NCBI RefSeq assembly: GCF_026210795.1
Contig: NC_089433.1
Location: 3,869,001 to 3,933,000, forward strand
Direction of reading: 5' to 3'
DNA: 64,000 bases
DNA from: Rhizophagus irregularis
Taxonomy: Eukaryota; Glomeromycota; Glomeromycetes; Glomerales; Glomeraceae
Shown here: positions 52,172-63,079 of the stretch, one piece after another
Layout: each line of letters begins with the position of its first letter
Position numbering within the stretch: position 1 is the first letter of the stretch
Translations under genes and position numbers: made by a program
Notes under the pieces: generated by a model
Database searches by the model: none
Told to the model about the DNA's origin: nothing
What the model saw: the letters and a program-made list of their open reading frames with translations, nothing else

Positions 52172-54730
52172 GTATATTTTTTATTTTATATATTAGTGTC
52201 ACTAGTTTTTAAAATATCTAAGTATATAACGCTTACACAATAAAAAATAAATAAATTTATATTATAATCATTTGTTTAAACAATATCAAAAGTGTGTTAA
52301 GTTTTCTAATATAAATTCCAATTGAAATTCAATGTCTCCACATTTGATTAGATCAAGAAATTAACTCAAAAATTTCTATACTGATTCTTAAGTAATAAAT
52401 TGGTGCATTAACACAGATAAATTTGCGGTTTACTTAATTCGTGTAAATATTTGATTATCAAATTTAGTTAGTCACCTTGAAAGAGTTAAAATTTGAACTT
52501 TATCAGGAATTCAGTATCTCCAAATATTTGATCAATTTATAGGATAATGTGACTATTTTATTCTTTGCGTATAATTTAATTTATTATATTTTTTATAAAG
52601 AGTTCTGATGTTGTAACTTAAAGAGTTTAACCAGAGAAGGGCTCCAAAACTTTGTGAAACTAGCCTTGTGAGAAAGATCTTTAACATAAGGACCATCCTA
52701 TAACCATTAGTGAACATGATGAACCAATAGGTACGTAACAATACTTACGTAATTCTCTGTCATGTTGCGTGTAATGGCCAACGAAATTTTAGGACTGGTG
52801 TAACACGATTATATAATTATTTCAAAATCAAATATTTGCAACATGGCTTTTTTGTGATTATAATGCTTTAGACGCTCGAATGGTTCCTGTAATAATTAAT
52901 AATATGATGTACTGTTTAGAATAAAATACTGTAAGTTTATTTTTTTTTTATTAGGTAAATAATGATTCTACAACTACATTAGATCTTCGTTTTTTTTTCT
53001 GCCTTATTAATGATACCGTAAATTCAATACACCACTAAAAATTATTAGAATATTACTCAATAAGTTTGAATATTAATTAAAAACATACCGTATAACAGTC
53101 AGCATTAACACTATGGTATTGTTGTTAAATAGAAAACATTATCTTACCTAATGAAAAGTTTTCTTATAATTTATGCGCACATTTTATTGTTGGTAAAAAA
53201 AAATATTATTTTGTATACTTATTCCGTTATTCGATATTTAGCCGATCAACCCACCTGATTTGTGACCAGTTCCTGGCGCAGATCGGGTCTAAATCATGTG
53301 GCTTTCAGATCAATAATTTCTTTCTGATTTAAACCTGGAGATGGCATATGCTATATTTATGCTTTATTAATGACTAATTAATGGACTCTATCATATCATA
53401 GAATCATACATTAATTTTCTTTACAAAATTTACAAAAAATTTTACAATTAATTTTATAAAGAAAAATTATTCCACGATCGTCATCTATAGATGTAGACAA
53501 ATACAACAATTTCATCATAAGATAATCAAGTTAACTATTAAAATTCATCCATGTAATACTTTATACCTTTGCATCTCTTAAATTTGTCATTTTTTGAATT
53601 TTTCAACGTTTACGAAACAAGAAATTATTCCTTTCGGTAACAGCATTTTTATAATCATCTGGTGAACGGTTTATTGGACAAACCTTTAATTTTATTTTTT
53701 AAACAAAATAAAAAAACATTTACAGTTCTAAATCACACAAATTTGGAATAAAAAAAAATGATTTTAGATTATTCTTTTTTAAAGAGAATATTGAAAAAAA
53801 AAGTTATCCATGTTTATCAATTTATTTATTTGTTTGTTTATTTTTATACATGTAGTTTATTCTTTATTTGTTATAAAAAATAATTAAAAAGTATAAAATA
53901 AAAAGATTTTGATTTGTGCATTTTAGAGATTTAATAAATAATTTTATAATATTGTTACTCATAAATATTAAATCACAACATGATTAAATAAAATTAAAAG
54001 CTCCTTCAAAAATACAATTTTTGAGACCGCTTAATTATAAATACTTTGTGCGAACTAACTTTCATAAATAAAAACCGTCACACTTATCATCACTAATTTA
54101 CTAAATAAATTTCGATCTTAAAATTACCTATTGCAATTTATATTAATTTAGTAAAAGCAAATTATAAAAGTAATTTTTATTTTTTCAAATTTCTTCATTA
54201 ATTTGTAATCTAAAAGGAATAGATTTAATACAATAGACATAAAGTCAACTTCTTTGATAAATTTGCTAATACGTAATAGATATTCGTTAGGATATTTCAA
54301 AAATCTTAGATGTTCAATGAAGGTATAATAGAAAAAAATGATCATTAGGAATTTTACTTATAACATTGTAGTCTACAACATTATAGTCTATAATGCTATT
54401 ATTTTTATAGTTTTGATCAAGATAATAGTTTTTCATTGTAAATCAGGAATTTAAATAAGTTTGAAGCTATTTGCTCAATTACAAACTGATTTTATTTCTG
54501 TAAAAATAAATTTTACATGTACTCTATAATCAAGTGTTGAACAAATATATAAAATAAGAATAAATAATATAATACTATAGGTTATTTTCAATCTAGCTAA
54601 CTTATCATGCCAAAAATAAATTTATTCGTTCCTTCGTATCATCTTTGATTTATAATCTATATAAAGAATTGTTTTGGATTAAATAAAATAAAATTATAAA
54701 AAATTATAAAATATATAAAATTTATAAAGC
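52172..54730. other. 2.5-kb gene-poor stretch
   Basis: No supportable gene; AT-rich, with scattered short open frames only. Confidence 0.45.
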
Positions 54731-57700
54731 TTACTTTGTAAAATCAATAATTTCTACTGTGTTATTGTCAATATTATCATATTTTGGGATATTATTTGTA
54801 AATGGATTAAGTAATCGTGATGCATAAATAGCTTGTGGATGAGTAACTAATCGATCAAATGATGTGAGATGTAATTTTCTGTATTCTTCTGCTTCTTTAA
54901 ATTGTTTTTCCATTTCATAATGTTGTTGTTCCTTTTCAATTCCTATATAATCTTTAAAATCTATATCATATTCATTATAGCAGCCGGAAAATAATTTAAT
55001 TGATTCAAAAATTTCAGTTGCTTTTGGTCTATTATCTGGATTAGAATTCCAACAATGCTTCATCAAATCAATATAGCATTTTGGTGCTTCTGGCATATTA
55101 ATATCAGGTCTATTTCCATTACAAATATTTAATACTAAAAACTCGTCATGTGCACAATCAGCAAAAGGTTGTTTTCCAGTTGCTACAAAATACATAATCA
55201 TACCAAAACTATATACATCCGCTGCTTGAGTATAAAGTTCCCCTTTTAACACTTCAGGAGCTACATAAGGTATAACTCCATAAATATTACTTTGATTGAT
55301 ATTACTAACATCTCCACATAATCCCATATCTGAAATATGTATAACACTATCATTAATACTATCAGTTACATCAGCAATATTTAACAATATATTTCCTGTA
55401 TGAAAATCACGGTGGACCATCTTCTTTTGATGAATATCATTAAGACCATTACTAATATTATAAAGTATAGTCAATTTTTTTGCCCATTCAAAATTGTTAT
55501 AATTTTTGTTCATCCAATAATTAAAATTTCCACCTTTTGCATAATCAAGAACTATAATGTATTCCTTTGTATCTGGATTTTGAGATATTCCATATATTTT
55601 AAGTATTTTATTTTCATCATAATAATCTTTATAATTTTTAATTGAATATAATTTAGCCTATTAAAATATGAAAGAATACTATTATATTAAAATATATATA
55701 ATTAGTATTGAATTTACAGAAAAGTCACATACCTCATTGAGAAATTCACTTGTGATATTTTGCGAGTTATATAAACATTTTAATGCAACATTTTTATCCT
55801 GCTTTCTTGTATATTTTTGTGTATCACTATTATACAATAATGGACCATCAACCCATATTGCTGAATATACTTTAGCAAAGCCACCTTTGCCTATCTCTTT
55901 GATATCGTCAAACTTATCATATGGTATCCATTCAAATACTATATCGTTATAAGAATTTATATTTGATCGCATTTCCTGGATTAAATTGACAATTTTTTCT
56001 TTTTCGTTAGTCCAGTTTGTAAAATTATTTTCCAATAAATCATTAATTTGGCATGGTTTGCACCATTTATAATCATTATCTAGAATTTTAACGCATTTAT
56101 TACAATCATATCCATCCGGAAATGATATAATAAAATTTTTTGTATAAGGATTTTGAGATATTCCATATATTTTAATTTTAAGTTCATTATTAACCTAATA
56201 AAATAAAGGAAATTTATTATTTTATTTTAAATATTTAAATTAAATAAAAAATTAATACCTCATTTATAAATCCATTAATATTTTGTGAGTTATATGATTT
56301 TAAATTGACTTTTTTATTCTGTTTTCTTGAATATTCACGTTCCTTTCTGTCATATTTTAATGGACCATCCTTCCATATTGCTGAATATATTGTAGTTAAT
56401 TCATCTTTCCTTAATTCTTTAATTTCATCGAACTTATCATATGGTATCCATTCAACTATAATACCATCATATTTATCGATTTCTAATTGCTTTTCCTGAA
56501 TTAAACTATCGATTTTTTCATTTCCACTGGTCCAATTTGTGAATTTTTTTTTAAAATCATTTATTTGACATGGTTTACACCATTTATAATAATTATCTGT
56601 AAATTTTTTACCGCATTTATTACAATAAAATCCATCCGGAAATGATATAATATAATTTTTTGTATAAGGATTTTGAGATATTCCAAATATTTCATATATT
56701 TTAAATTCATTATTAACCTATTAAAATGAATGAAATTTATTATTCTATTTTAAATATTTAAATTAAATAAAAAATTAATACCTCATTTAGAACTTCATTA
56801 ATATTTTGTGAGTTATATAATTTTAAATTGGCTTTTTTATTCTGTTTTCTTGAATATTCACGTTCCTTTCTGTCATATTTTAATGGACCATCCTTCCATA
56901 TTGCTGAATATATTGTAGTTAATTCATCTTTCCTTAATTCTTTAATTTCATCGAACTGATCATATGATATCCATTCAATTATAATATCATATTTATTAAT
57001 TTTTAATTGCTTTTCCTGAATTAAACTATCAATTCTTTTATTTCCACTGGTCCAATTTGTAAAATTTTTTTCTAGAGTATTTAATTGACATGGTTTACAC
57101 CATTTATAATAATTATCTGTAAATTTTTTACCGCATTTATTACAATAAAATCCATCCGGAAATAATACAATATAATTTTTTGTATAAGGATTTTGAGATA
57201 TTCCATATATTTTAAATTCATTATTAACCTAATAAATGAAGGAAATTTATTATTTTATTTTAAATACTTAAATTAAATAAAAAATTAATACCTCATTTAG
57301 AAATTCATTAGTATTTTGTGAGTTATATAATTTTAAATTGACTTTTTTATTCTGTTTTCTTGAATATTCACGTTCATTTATGTCATATTTTAATGGACCA
57401 TCCTTCCATATTGCTGAATATATTGTAGAAAATTCATCTTTTCCTAACTCTTTAATATCATCGAACTGATCATACGATATCCATTCGATTATAGTAGTAT
57501 CATAATAACTATTAATTTCTAATTGTTTCTCCTGAATTAAGCTATCAATTTTTTCATTTCCACTGGTCCAATTTGTAAAATTTTTTTCTAGGGTATTTAA
57601 TTGACATGATCTGCACCATTTATAATCATCATCTAGAAATTTTTTAACGCATTTATTACAATAAAGTCCATCCGGAAATGATATAATATAATTTTTTGTA

Positions 57701-59358
57701 TAAGGATTTTGAGATATTCCATATATTTTAAGTTCATTATTAATCTAATAAAATAAAGAGAATTTATTATTTTATTTTAAATATTTAAATTAAATAAAAA
57801 ATTAATACCTCATTTAGAAATCCATTAATATTTTGTGAGTTATATAATTTTAAATTGACCTTTTTACTCTGTTTTCTTGAGTATTCACGTTCCTTTTTGT
57901 CATATTGTAATGGACCATCCTCCCATATTGCTGAATATATTGTAGAAAATTCATCTTTTCCTAACTCCTTAATATCATCGAACTTATCATATGGTATCCA
58001 TTCAATTATAATATCATCATATCTATTAATTTCTAATTGCATTTCCTGAATTAAACTATCGATTTTTTCATTTCCACTGGTCCAATTTGTGAAATTTTTT
58101 TTAAAGTCATTTATTTGACATGATTTACACCATGAATCATAATAATCTGTAAATATTTTAACACATTTATTACAATAGACATTTCGAAGAACTAAAATGT
58201 AATCTTTTGTATCTGAATTTTGGGATATCCCATATATTTTAAGTCCATGATTATTATTAACCTAATAAAATAAAGAAAATTTATTATTTTATTCCATATA
58301 AATGATTTCTTTCAAAATATACCTTAGCGTATTATAATAAAAAAATTTATTATACGTAAAATAATTAAGTTAAATAAAGAAATTAATACCTCATTTAGAA
58401 ATCCATTAATATTTTGTGAGTTATATAATTTTAAATTGACTTTTGTACCCTGTTTTCTTGAGTATTCACGTTCATTTTTGTCATATTGTAATGGACCATC
58501 CTTCCATATTGCCGAATAAATTGTAGAAAATTCATCTTTTCCTAATTCTTTAATATCATCGAACTTATCATATGGTATCCATTCAACTATAATATCATAA
58601 TATTCATCGATTTTTAATTGCTTTCTCTGAATTAAACTATCGATTTTTTCATTTCCACTGGTCCAATTTGTGAAATTTTTTTTAAAATCATTTATTTGAC
58701 ATGATTTACACCATACATCATAATAATTCGTAAATATTTTAACACATTTATTACAATAGACATTTCGAAGAACTAAAATGTAATCTTTTGTATCTGAATT
58801 TTGGGATATCCCATATATTTTAAGTTTATTATTATTAGCCTAATAAAACAAAGAAAATTTATTATTTTATTCCATATAAATGATTTCTTTCAAAATATAA
58901 CTTAGCGTATTATAATAAAAAAAATTTGTTATTATACGTAAAATAATTAAGTTAAATAAAGAGATTCATACCTCATTTAAAAATTCATTAGTAATATTTT
59001 GTGAGTTATATAATCTTAAATTGACTTTTGTACTCTGTTTTCTTGAATATTCACGTTCCTTTTTGTCATATTGTAATGGACTATCCTTCCATATTGCTGA
59101 ATATATTGTAGAAAATTCATCTTTTCCTAACTCTTTAATATTATCGAGCTTATCATATGGTATCCATTCAACTATAATATCATAATATTCATCGATTTCT
59201 AATTGCTTTCCCTGAATTAAACTATCAATTTTTTCATTTCCACTGGTCCAATTTGTGAAATTTTTTTTAAAATCATTTATTTGACATGATTTACACCATC
59301 CCCATTGATAATTATATTCTCCGCATCTTTTACATTTGTAATCATAATCATATAACAT
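54731..59358 (-). CDS. Protein kinase with seven tandem zinc-ribbon/N-lobe modules, 8 exons, about 1345 aa
   Basis: Exons: 59358-58972, 58839-58390, 58261-57809, 57744-57292, 57228-56782, 56717-56259, 56194-55733, 55657-54731. All are phase 0, GT-AG and fully open. Exon 1 has a zinc ribbon (CKRCGEYNYQWGWCKSC), linker FTNWTSGNEKIDSLIQ and N-lobe strands 1-3. Exons 2-7 each open with KIYGISQN (strands 4-5), then ribbon, linker and strands 1-3. In modules 1-4 the glycine loop is LGKDEFSTIYS, in 5-6 LRKDELTTIYS; only module 7 has IGKGGFAKVYS. Modules 1-6 have VNLK-like (R in 1, A-N in 5) where module 7 has VALK (Lys about 1022). Exon 8 gives the hinge and C-lobe: VHRDFHTGN (about 1118), DMG in place of DFG (about 1147) and APE (about 1170). 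The catalytic domain is tyrosine-kinase-like in type. The start is the only ATG before the first ribbon. Substrates are unknown. Confidence 0.85.
55733..59339 (-). repeat. Seven-copy tandem exon/intron amplification inside the kinase gene
   Basis: The repeat unit is an exon of 447-462 bp plus its intron (63-64 bp in the inner copies, 128-132 bp for introns 1 and 2). Introns 3-6 are near-identical to each other. Introns 1 and 2 share an extra ttcaaaatata...gcgtattataat insert, so introns copied together with exons. Modules 2 and 3 share NSDTKDYILVLRNVYCNKC; modules 5 and 6 share LRKDELTTIYSAIWKDG. Confidence 0.9.
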
Positions 59359-60289
59359 TATAAAATTTTCAACGTTTGCAAAAATAAAGACAAGTTCAAG
59401 TTCCTTATTAAATTAATTGGCTGCATTTATGCTATTGTGCAGCGATCGTCATGTCATGCATTTGTGTGACACTACACTAAGGGAACGAATTAAATTTCAG
59501 TTTGATGAGAAAAATAGGCTCGGTATAAATTTAACCGAAGTCAATCATTTTTGTGACGTCGGCTCTTGATTTAACGATGATGTGTCGATCCTGATACTGT
59601 AGAACTTGACCTCGTTCTTGTAAACATTTGCCACATCAAGCTAATTAATAATTTCACTCACATATAATTCTAGACCTTGATCAACCAACTAATACGCGAG
59701 TAAAAATAAGATTTTAAATATATCCTATCTCTCAAAAAAGAAAAAAAACCACAATATTCTAAACTAACTAGATAAATGTATTATTAACTTTTGATTCGGA
59801 AAATTTTTTACGTAAATCACGTGATTTCAAAATAAATATTCGTCTATATCTGCCTCTTTCCTTATTTCTTTTAAACTCTCCACCTTTTCTTTACAACTTT
59901 ATCCTTAGGACTACTTTGTAACCTCTTTTTGCTATCACTAATTAAATCTTTTCCTCGATTTTCTTCCTTTTGGTGAAATTTTCGTTCAATGTAATATATT
60001 TTTGAATAACTTCGTGTCTTTCTGTCATACGTATGATTTCTTCCCAATTATTTTTCCAATACCTTAGAACTGAGATCTTCTTTATTTATTACGTCATTTT
60101 CTTTATTTTATTATTTATTTGTCAAACACCCTGCGAAATATACACCTGTGAAAATACTAATATATATAACAATATACCTATCTATAATTTAAACTAAATT
60201 TATTCTACAACTGCCTTTTATAAAATATTGAAAATTTTTACTAAATTTACGTAAACTTTCAATACAACTGCTATAGTACTATTTACGTT
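59359..60289. other. Intergenic, kinase promoter side
   Basis: No gene seen. Contains the upstream region of the kinase gene, with a gcatttatgctattgtgcagc block and a CACGTGAT box near 59818. Confidence 0.45.
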
Positions 60290-61221
60290 TAGGGATGCCA
60301 AAAGTTCGGTTATAACCGATTATAACCAATTTTTATCGGTTCGGTTACGGTTCGGTTCAGGGACGATGATTTTATGATGTGCTCAAATATAAATTATGTA
60401 TGTGCTAAAACCAAAATATGTGATATGATTTTTTTCAAAAATTTTTATATTATGTGATATTATTTTATAAAAACACAGCATTATTTGAAATTATTTAATT
60501 AAAATTTTAAAAATTTTTTATTTTTTTTATTAAAAGTTAAGTTTTAATGCCATTAAAGTACATCATATTTAATTTTTTGAGAGATTCCTGAGATAAATTT
60601 TGACGGTCACTATCTAAAAGAGAATTATACATAGAAAAACTTTGTTCAACACTACAACTTGATACTGGAAGCCAAATATATTCTAAAGCAATTTTGGCTT
60701 ATTTAACCAATATTGATTTAATTCAATTTCGCCAAGAACTTCATTGTTACCTAGTCTGCAATAAATTCCCCATTCTCTTAATAATTCATCTGGTGGATTA
60801 GCAAATTCATGAATTGCATTATATTGCCGAATATCTTTTTGTGAAATGTCTTCAGTATAAATATATTTAGGTTCAAAGACTTGGCATGAATAAAAGAGGC
60901 GTCAGGCTGGATGATTGGGAATATGTACAGCAAATTTATTATAAATGCTAACCGAAAAATAACATAAAAATCTTCTGGATTAAATCTAAGTTGAATAATT
61001 AGATTTTCCAAAGAGCCAAAATTAGATGAATTTCTTTTAAATTCAATATAAGAAGTGAGTTGTTGAAGTCGTAATTCTGCAAAAGGAATAACAGGCTTTT
61101 TTGATTGCTGAAAAAAATCAAGGTCTTGAACAAATTCATTAGCATAAAAAGAAATAAAATTAAGGTAAATTGTAATTGTGCCTAATTTTGGCTCATCTTG
61201 TAAGCAATTATTTTTTGTCAT
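60290..61221 (-). pseudogene. Decayed hAT transposase, C-terminal half
   Basis: Minus-strand fragments in two or more frames. One, 61221 down to about 60905, includes FAELRLQQLTSYIEFKRNSS and LIIQLRFNPEDFYVIFRLAF. It continues out of frame as VFEPKYIYTEDISQKDIRQY and FANPPDELLREWGIYCRLGN. The last part, about 60705-60537, is the hAT dimerisation region: LPVSSCSVEQSFSMYNSLLD, then a conserved tail and stop. Downstream, at 60290, tagggatgccaaaagttcgg followed by ataacc repeats looks like a hAT terminal repeat. No matching right terminus was found, so the element is truncated. Confidence 0.75.
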
Positions 61222-61791
61222 TTTAACTCATCCTCTTAATAAACTTATTCCGATTAACATTTCTTTTTTTTTAATTTTTTACCTTGTAAAATAATAAAAA
61301 CCTTCACGTAATATTTTTATTACAGTTGAAAGATTACATTTACAACACAACATATGCAGATTTGTTTGGAAAAATAATTTTTCTTCCCCGATCCATGAGT
61401 TATTAAAGTCTGGAAATGCAAAAGTATTAGATATTCCAAGGTGACCACAATTAATAATCAAGAATTCCATAAGGATAAACTCACTTTTGGAGATCTCAAA
61501 AGCTATATATGGAATGTTATAAATGAAATTCCTTCAACAAATGTCATCACTATCATCAACCTGGTAATACATCATTACCTTCTGATCTGAAGGTCTTTCT
61601 AATGAGAGTTGATCTGTGATCTTATGGAGAAGCAAGTCATACTTGTCAGGCCCTCCCTTCTCTAGCAAAATGTCAACAGTTCAAATTTTGGAGTAAGCCT
61701 TGGTTAATGTGCCAGAATTTTCAAATTACAGAGTTATACAAATAACATTACTTTCCAAAATTACATTATTTTGCTACATTCTTGGTACATC
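61222..61791. other. Probable hAT relic and flank
   Basis: A 63-codon minus-strand frame (61470-61279) has several cysteines (MLCCKCNLS) but cannot be assigned. It may be an older part of the adjacent transposase. Otherwise nothing is seen. The last 8 bp (ggtacatc) are the left target-site duplication of the next element. Confidence 0.35.
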
Positions 61792-62494
61792 TAGTGATGG
61801 GACTTAAAAATTATTTTGAATCTTTTTTAATTAATAATTACTTATTAAGTTAAAAATCGAATTATTAATGCTAAAAATTCTGATTGGTCAATTTTAATAA
61901 TATCATGTGACACAATATTTTTATATCGCATAAACCAGAAAAAAAAAATTATTTATTATATTTATAATATGTAATTAATTCCTTAATTAGTACTGTTTTA
62001 ATTAATTGTGGATTAAAAATTTCAAGTCTTCTTTAAGATGTTTTAACATGTTAGTAAATATGCCACCCATTTTTCCAAAGCAATATTTGCATTTTGCTTC
62101 ATGGTGAGAACTATTGAGTAAAGGCCTTTCAATAAAATGAAGCCAAATTGGACTTTTCTTTCTACCTTGTTTCTTTGGAGGCATTATTTTAAGCTTTGAT
62201 TTATCAATATATATAAAAAGTAAAATTGTAGAAATACTCAAAGTTCTCAAACTGTCAAAATACGTAGCGAAATTAAAAAAAAAAGATAATCTGATAATCA
62301 TCTCATCAGACTCATTAGAGATTTTACGTGATTTATTTTGACCAATTATATTTAATTTTATTATTAACTACTTATTAATTACTTATTAATTTACATAGGT
62401 TAAAAATGCAAGAATTTCGATTTACCTAATAAGTACTTATTAAGTTATTATTAAAAATAATTATTAACTTAATAATTAAAAAATCCCATCACTA
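61792..62494 (-). mobile_element. 703-bp non-autonomous hAT element with BED-finger remnant
   Basis: Terminal inverted repeats TAGTGATGGGA lie at 61792-61802 and inverted at 62484-62494. The perfect 8-bp duplication ggtacatc lies at 61784-61791 and 62495-62502. Subterminal sequence is rich in inverted ttaataattatt/cttattaagtt motifs. The only coding sequence left is the N-terminal zinc-finger piece of a hAT transposase at 62002-62184. Confidence 0.88.
62002..62184 (-). pseudogene. BED-type zinc finger remnant of a hAT transposase, 60 aa
   Basis: Starts MPPKKQGRKKSPIWLHFIER and continues to HEAKCKYCFGKM and MLKHLKED. The W-x-H-F, C-x2-C and H positions follow the BED finger that opens hAT transposases. 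The second histidine of the pair is not obvious. The frame stops a few residues later; the catalytic RNase H-like and dimerisation regions are absent. It could still make a DNA-binding peptide, but that is speculation. Confidence 0.75.
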
Positions 62495-62502
62495 GGTACA
62501 TC

Positions 62503-63079
62503 TGTTAATAGTGCAATTCCAGTACGCATTAACAAAAAATTTTTTTTTTTTATTATAATAACATTGAACTTGTAGATGTCTCAAAATGAGTCGACTCAAG
62601 TCAGTTTTGGAACTTGATTCTAAATTCAGCAGATTGCTTTAACCATTTTAAAATTGAGCTCGTCAAAATTATGACAATCACGGACTAACTTGCAAAATCA
62701 TCATATGTGTAATGATTTTGGCCAGTTCATTTTTATTTATCAAGTATGTATGTTGTCGCTGTTGTCACATGGGATGTCATTACTATGCCCATTTTACATA
62801 CTATCAATTTATAAAAGTATGTTTATACGTAGAGGAATATAAATAATAAAAATTAAATTCATCGTTTATGCATCCATATGATGAAAACAATATTCTAATC
62901 CATATAACTATTTGTGATGGTTTAAATTGAATTGTAAAGAATTAGAACGTTAATTAAGAAAAAAGGATATGTGCAAAAAATAACGTTACTTTATTAATAA
63001 ATACAAAACAAACAATCTTTTAATATTTCAGAAAAAAAAACAATAAATTTAAATATAAAAAATATAATCTAAATTAATA
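62503..63079. other. Intergenic
   Basis: AT-rich 3' flank of the right-hand BTB-TLD gene; no gene seen. Confidence 0.5.

Noticed and set aside
55400-58049. Plus-strand frames at 55400-55645, 55668-55952, 56305-56499 and 57855-58049
   Set aside because: They are repeated antisense shadows of the kinase modules, with hydrophobic composition caused by the reverse complement of Lys/Asp/Glu codons.
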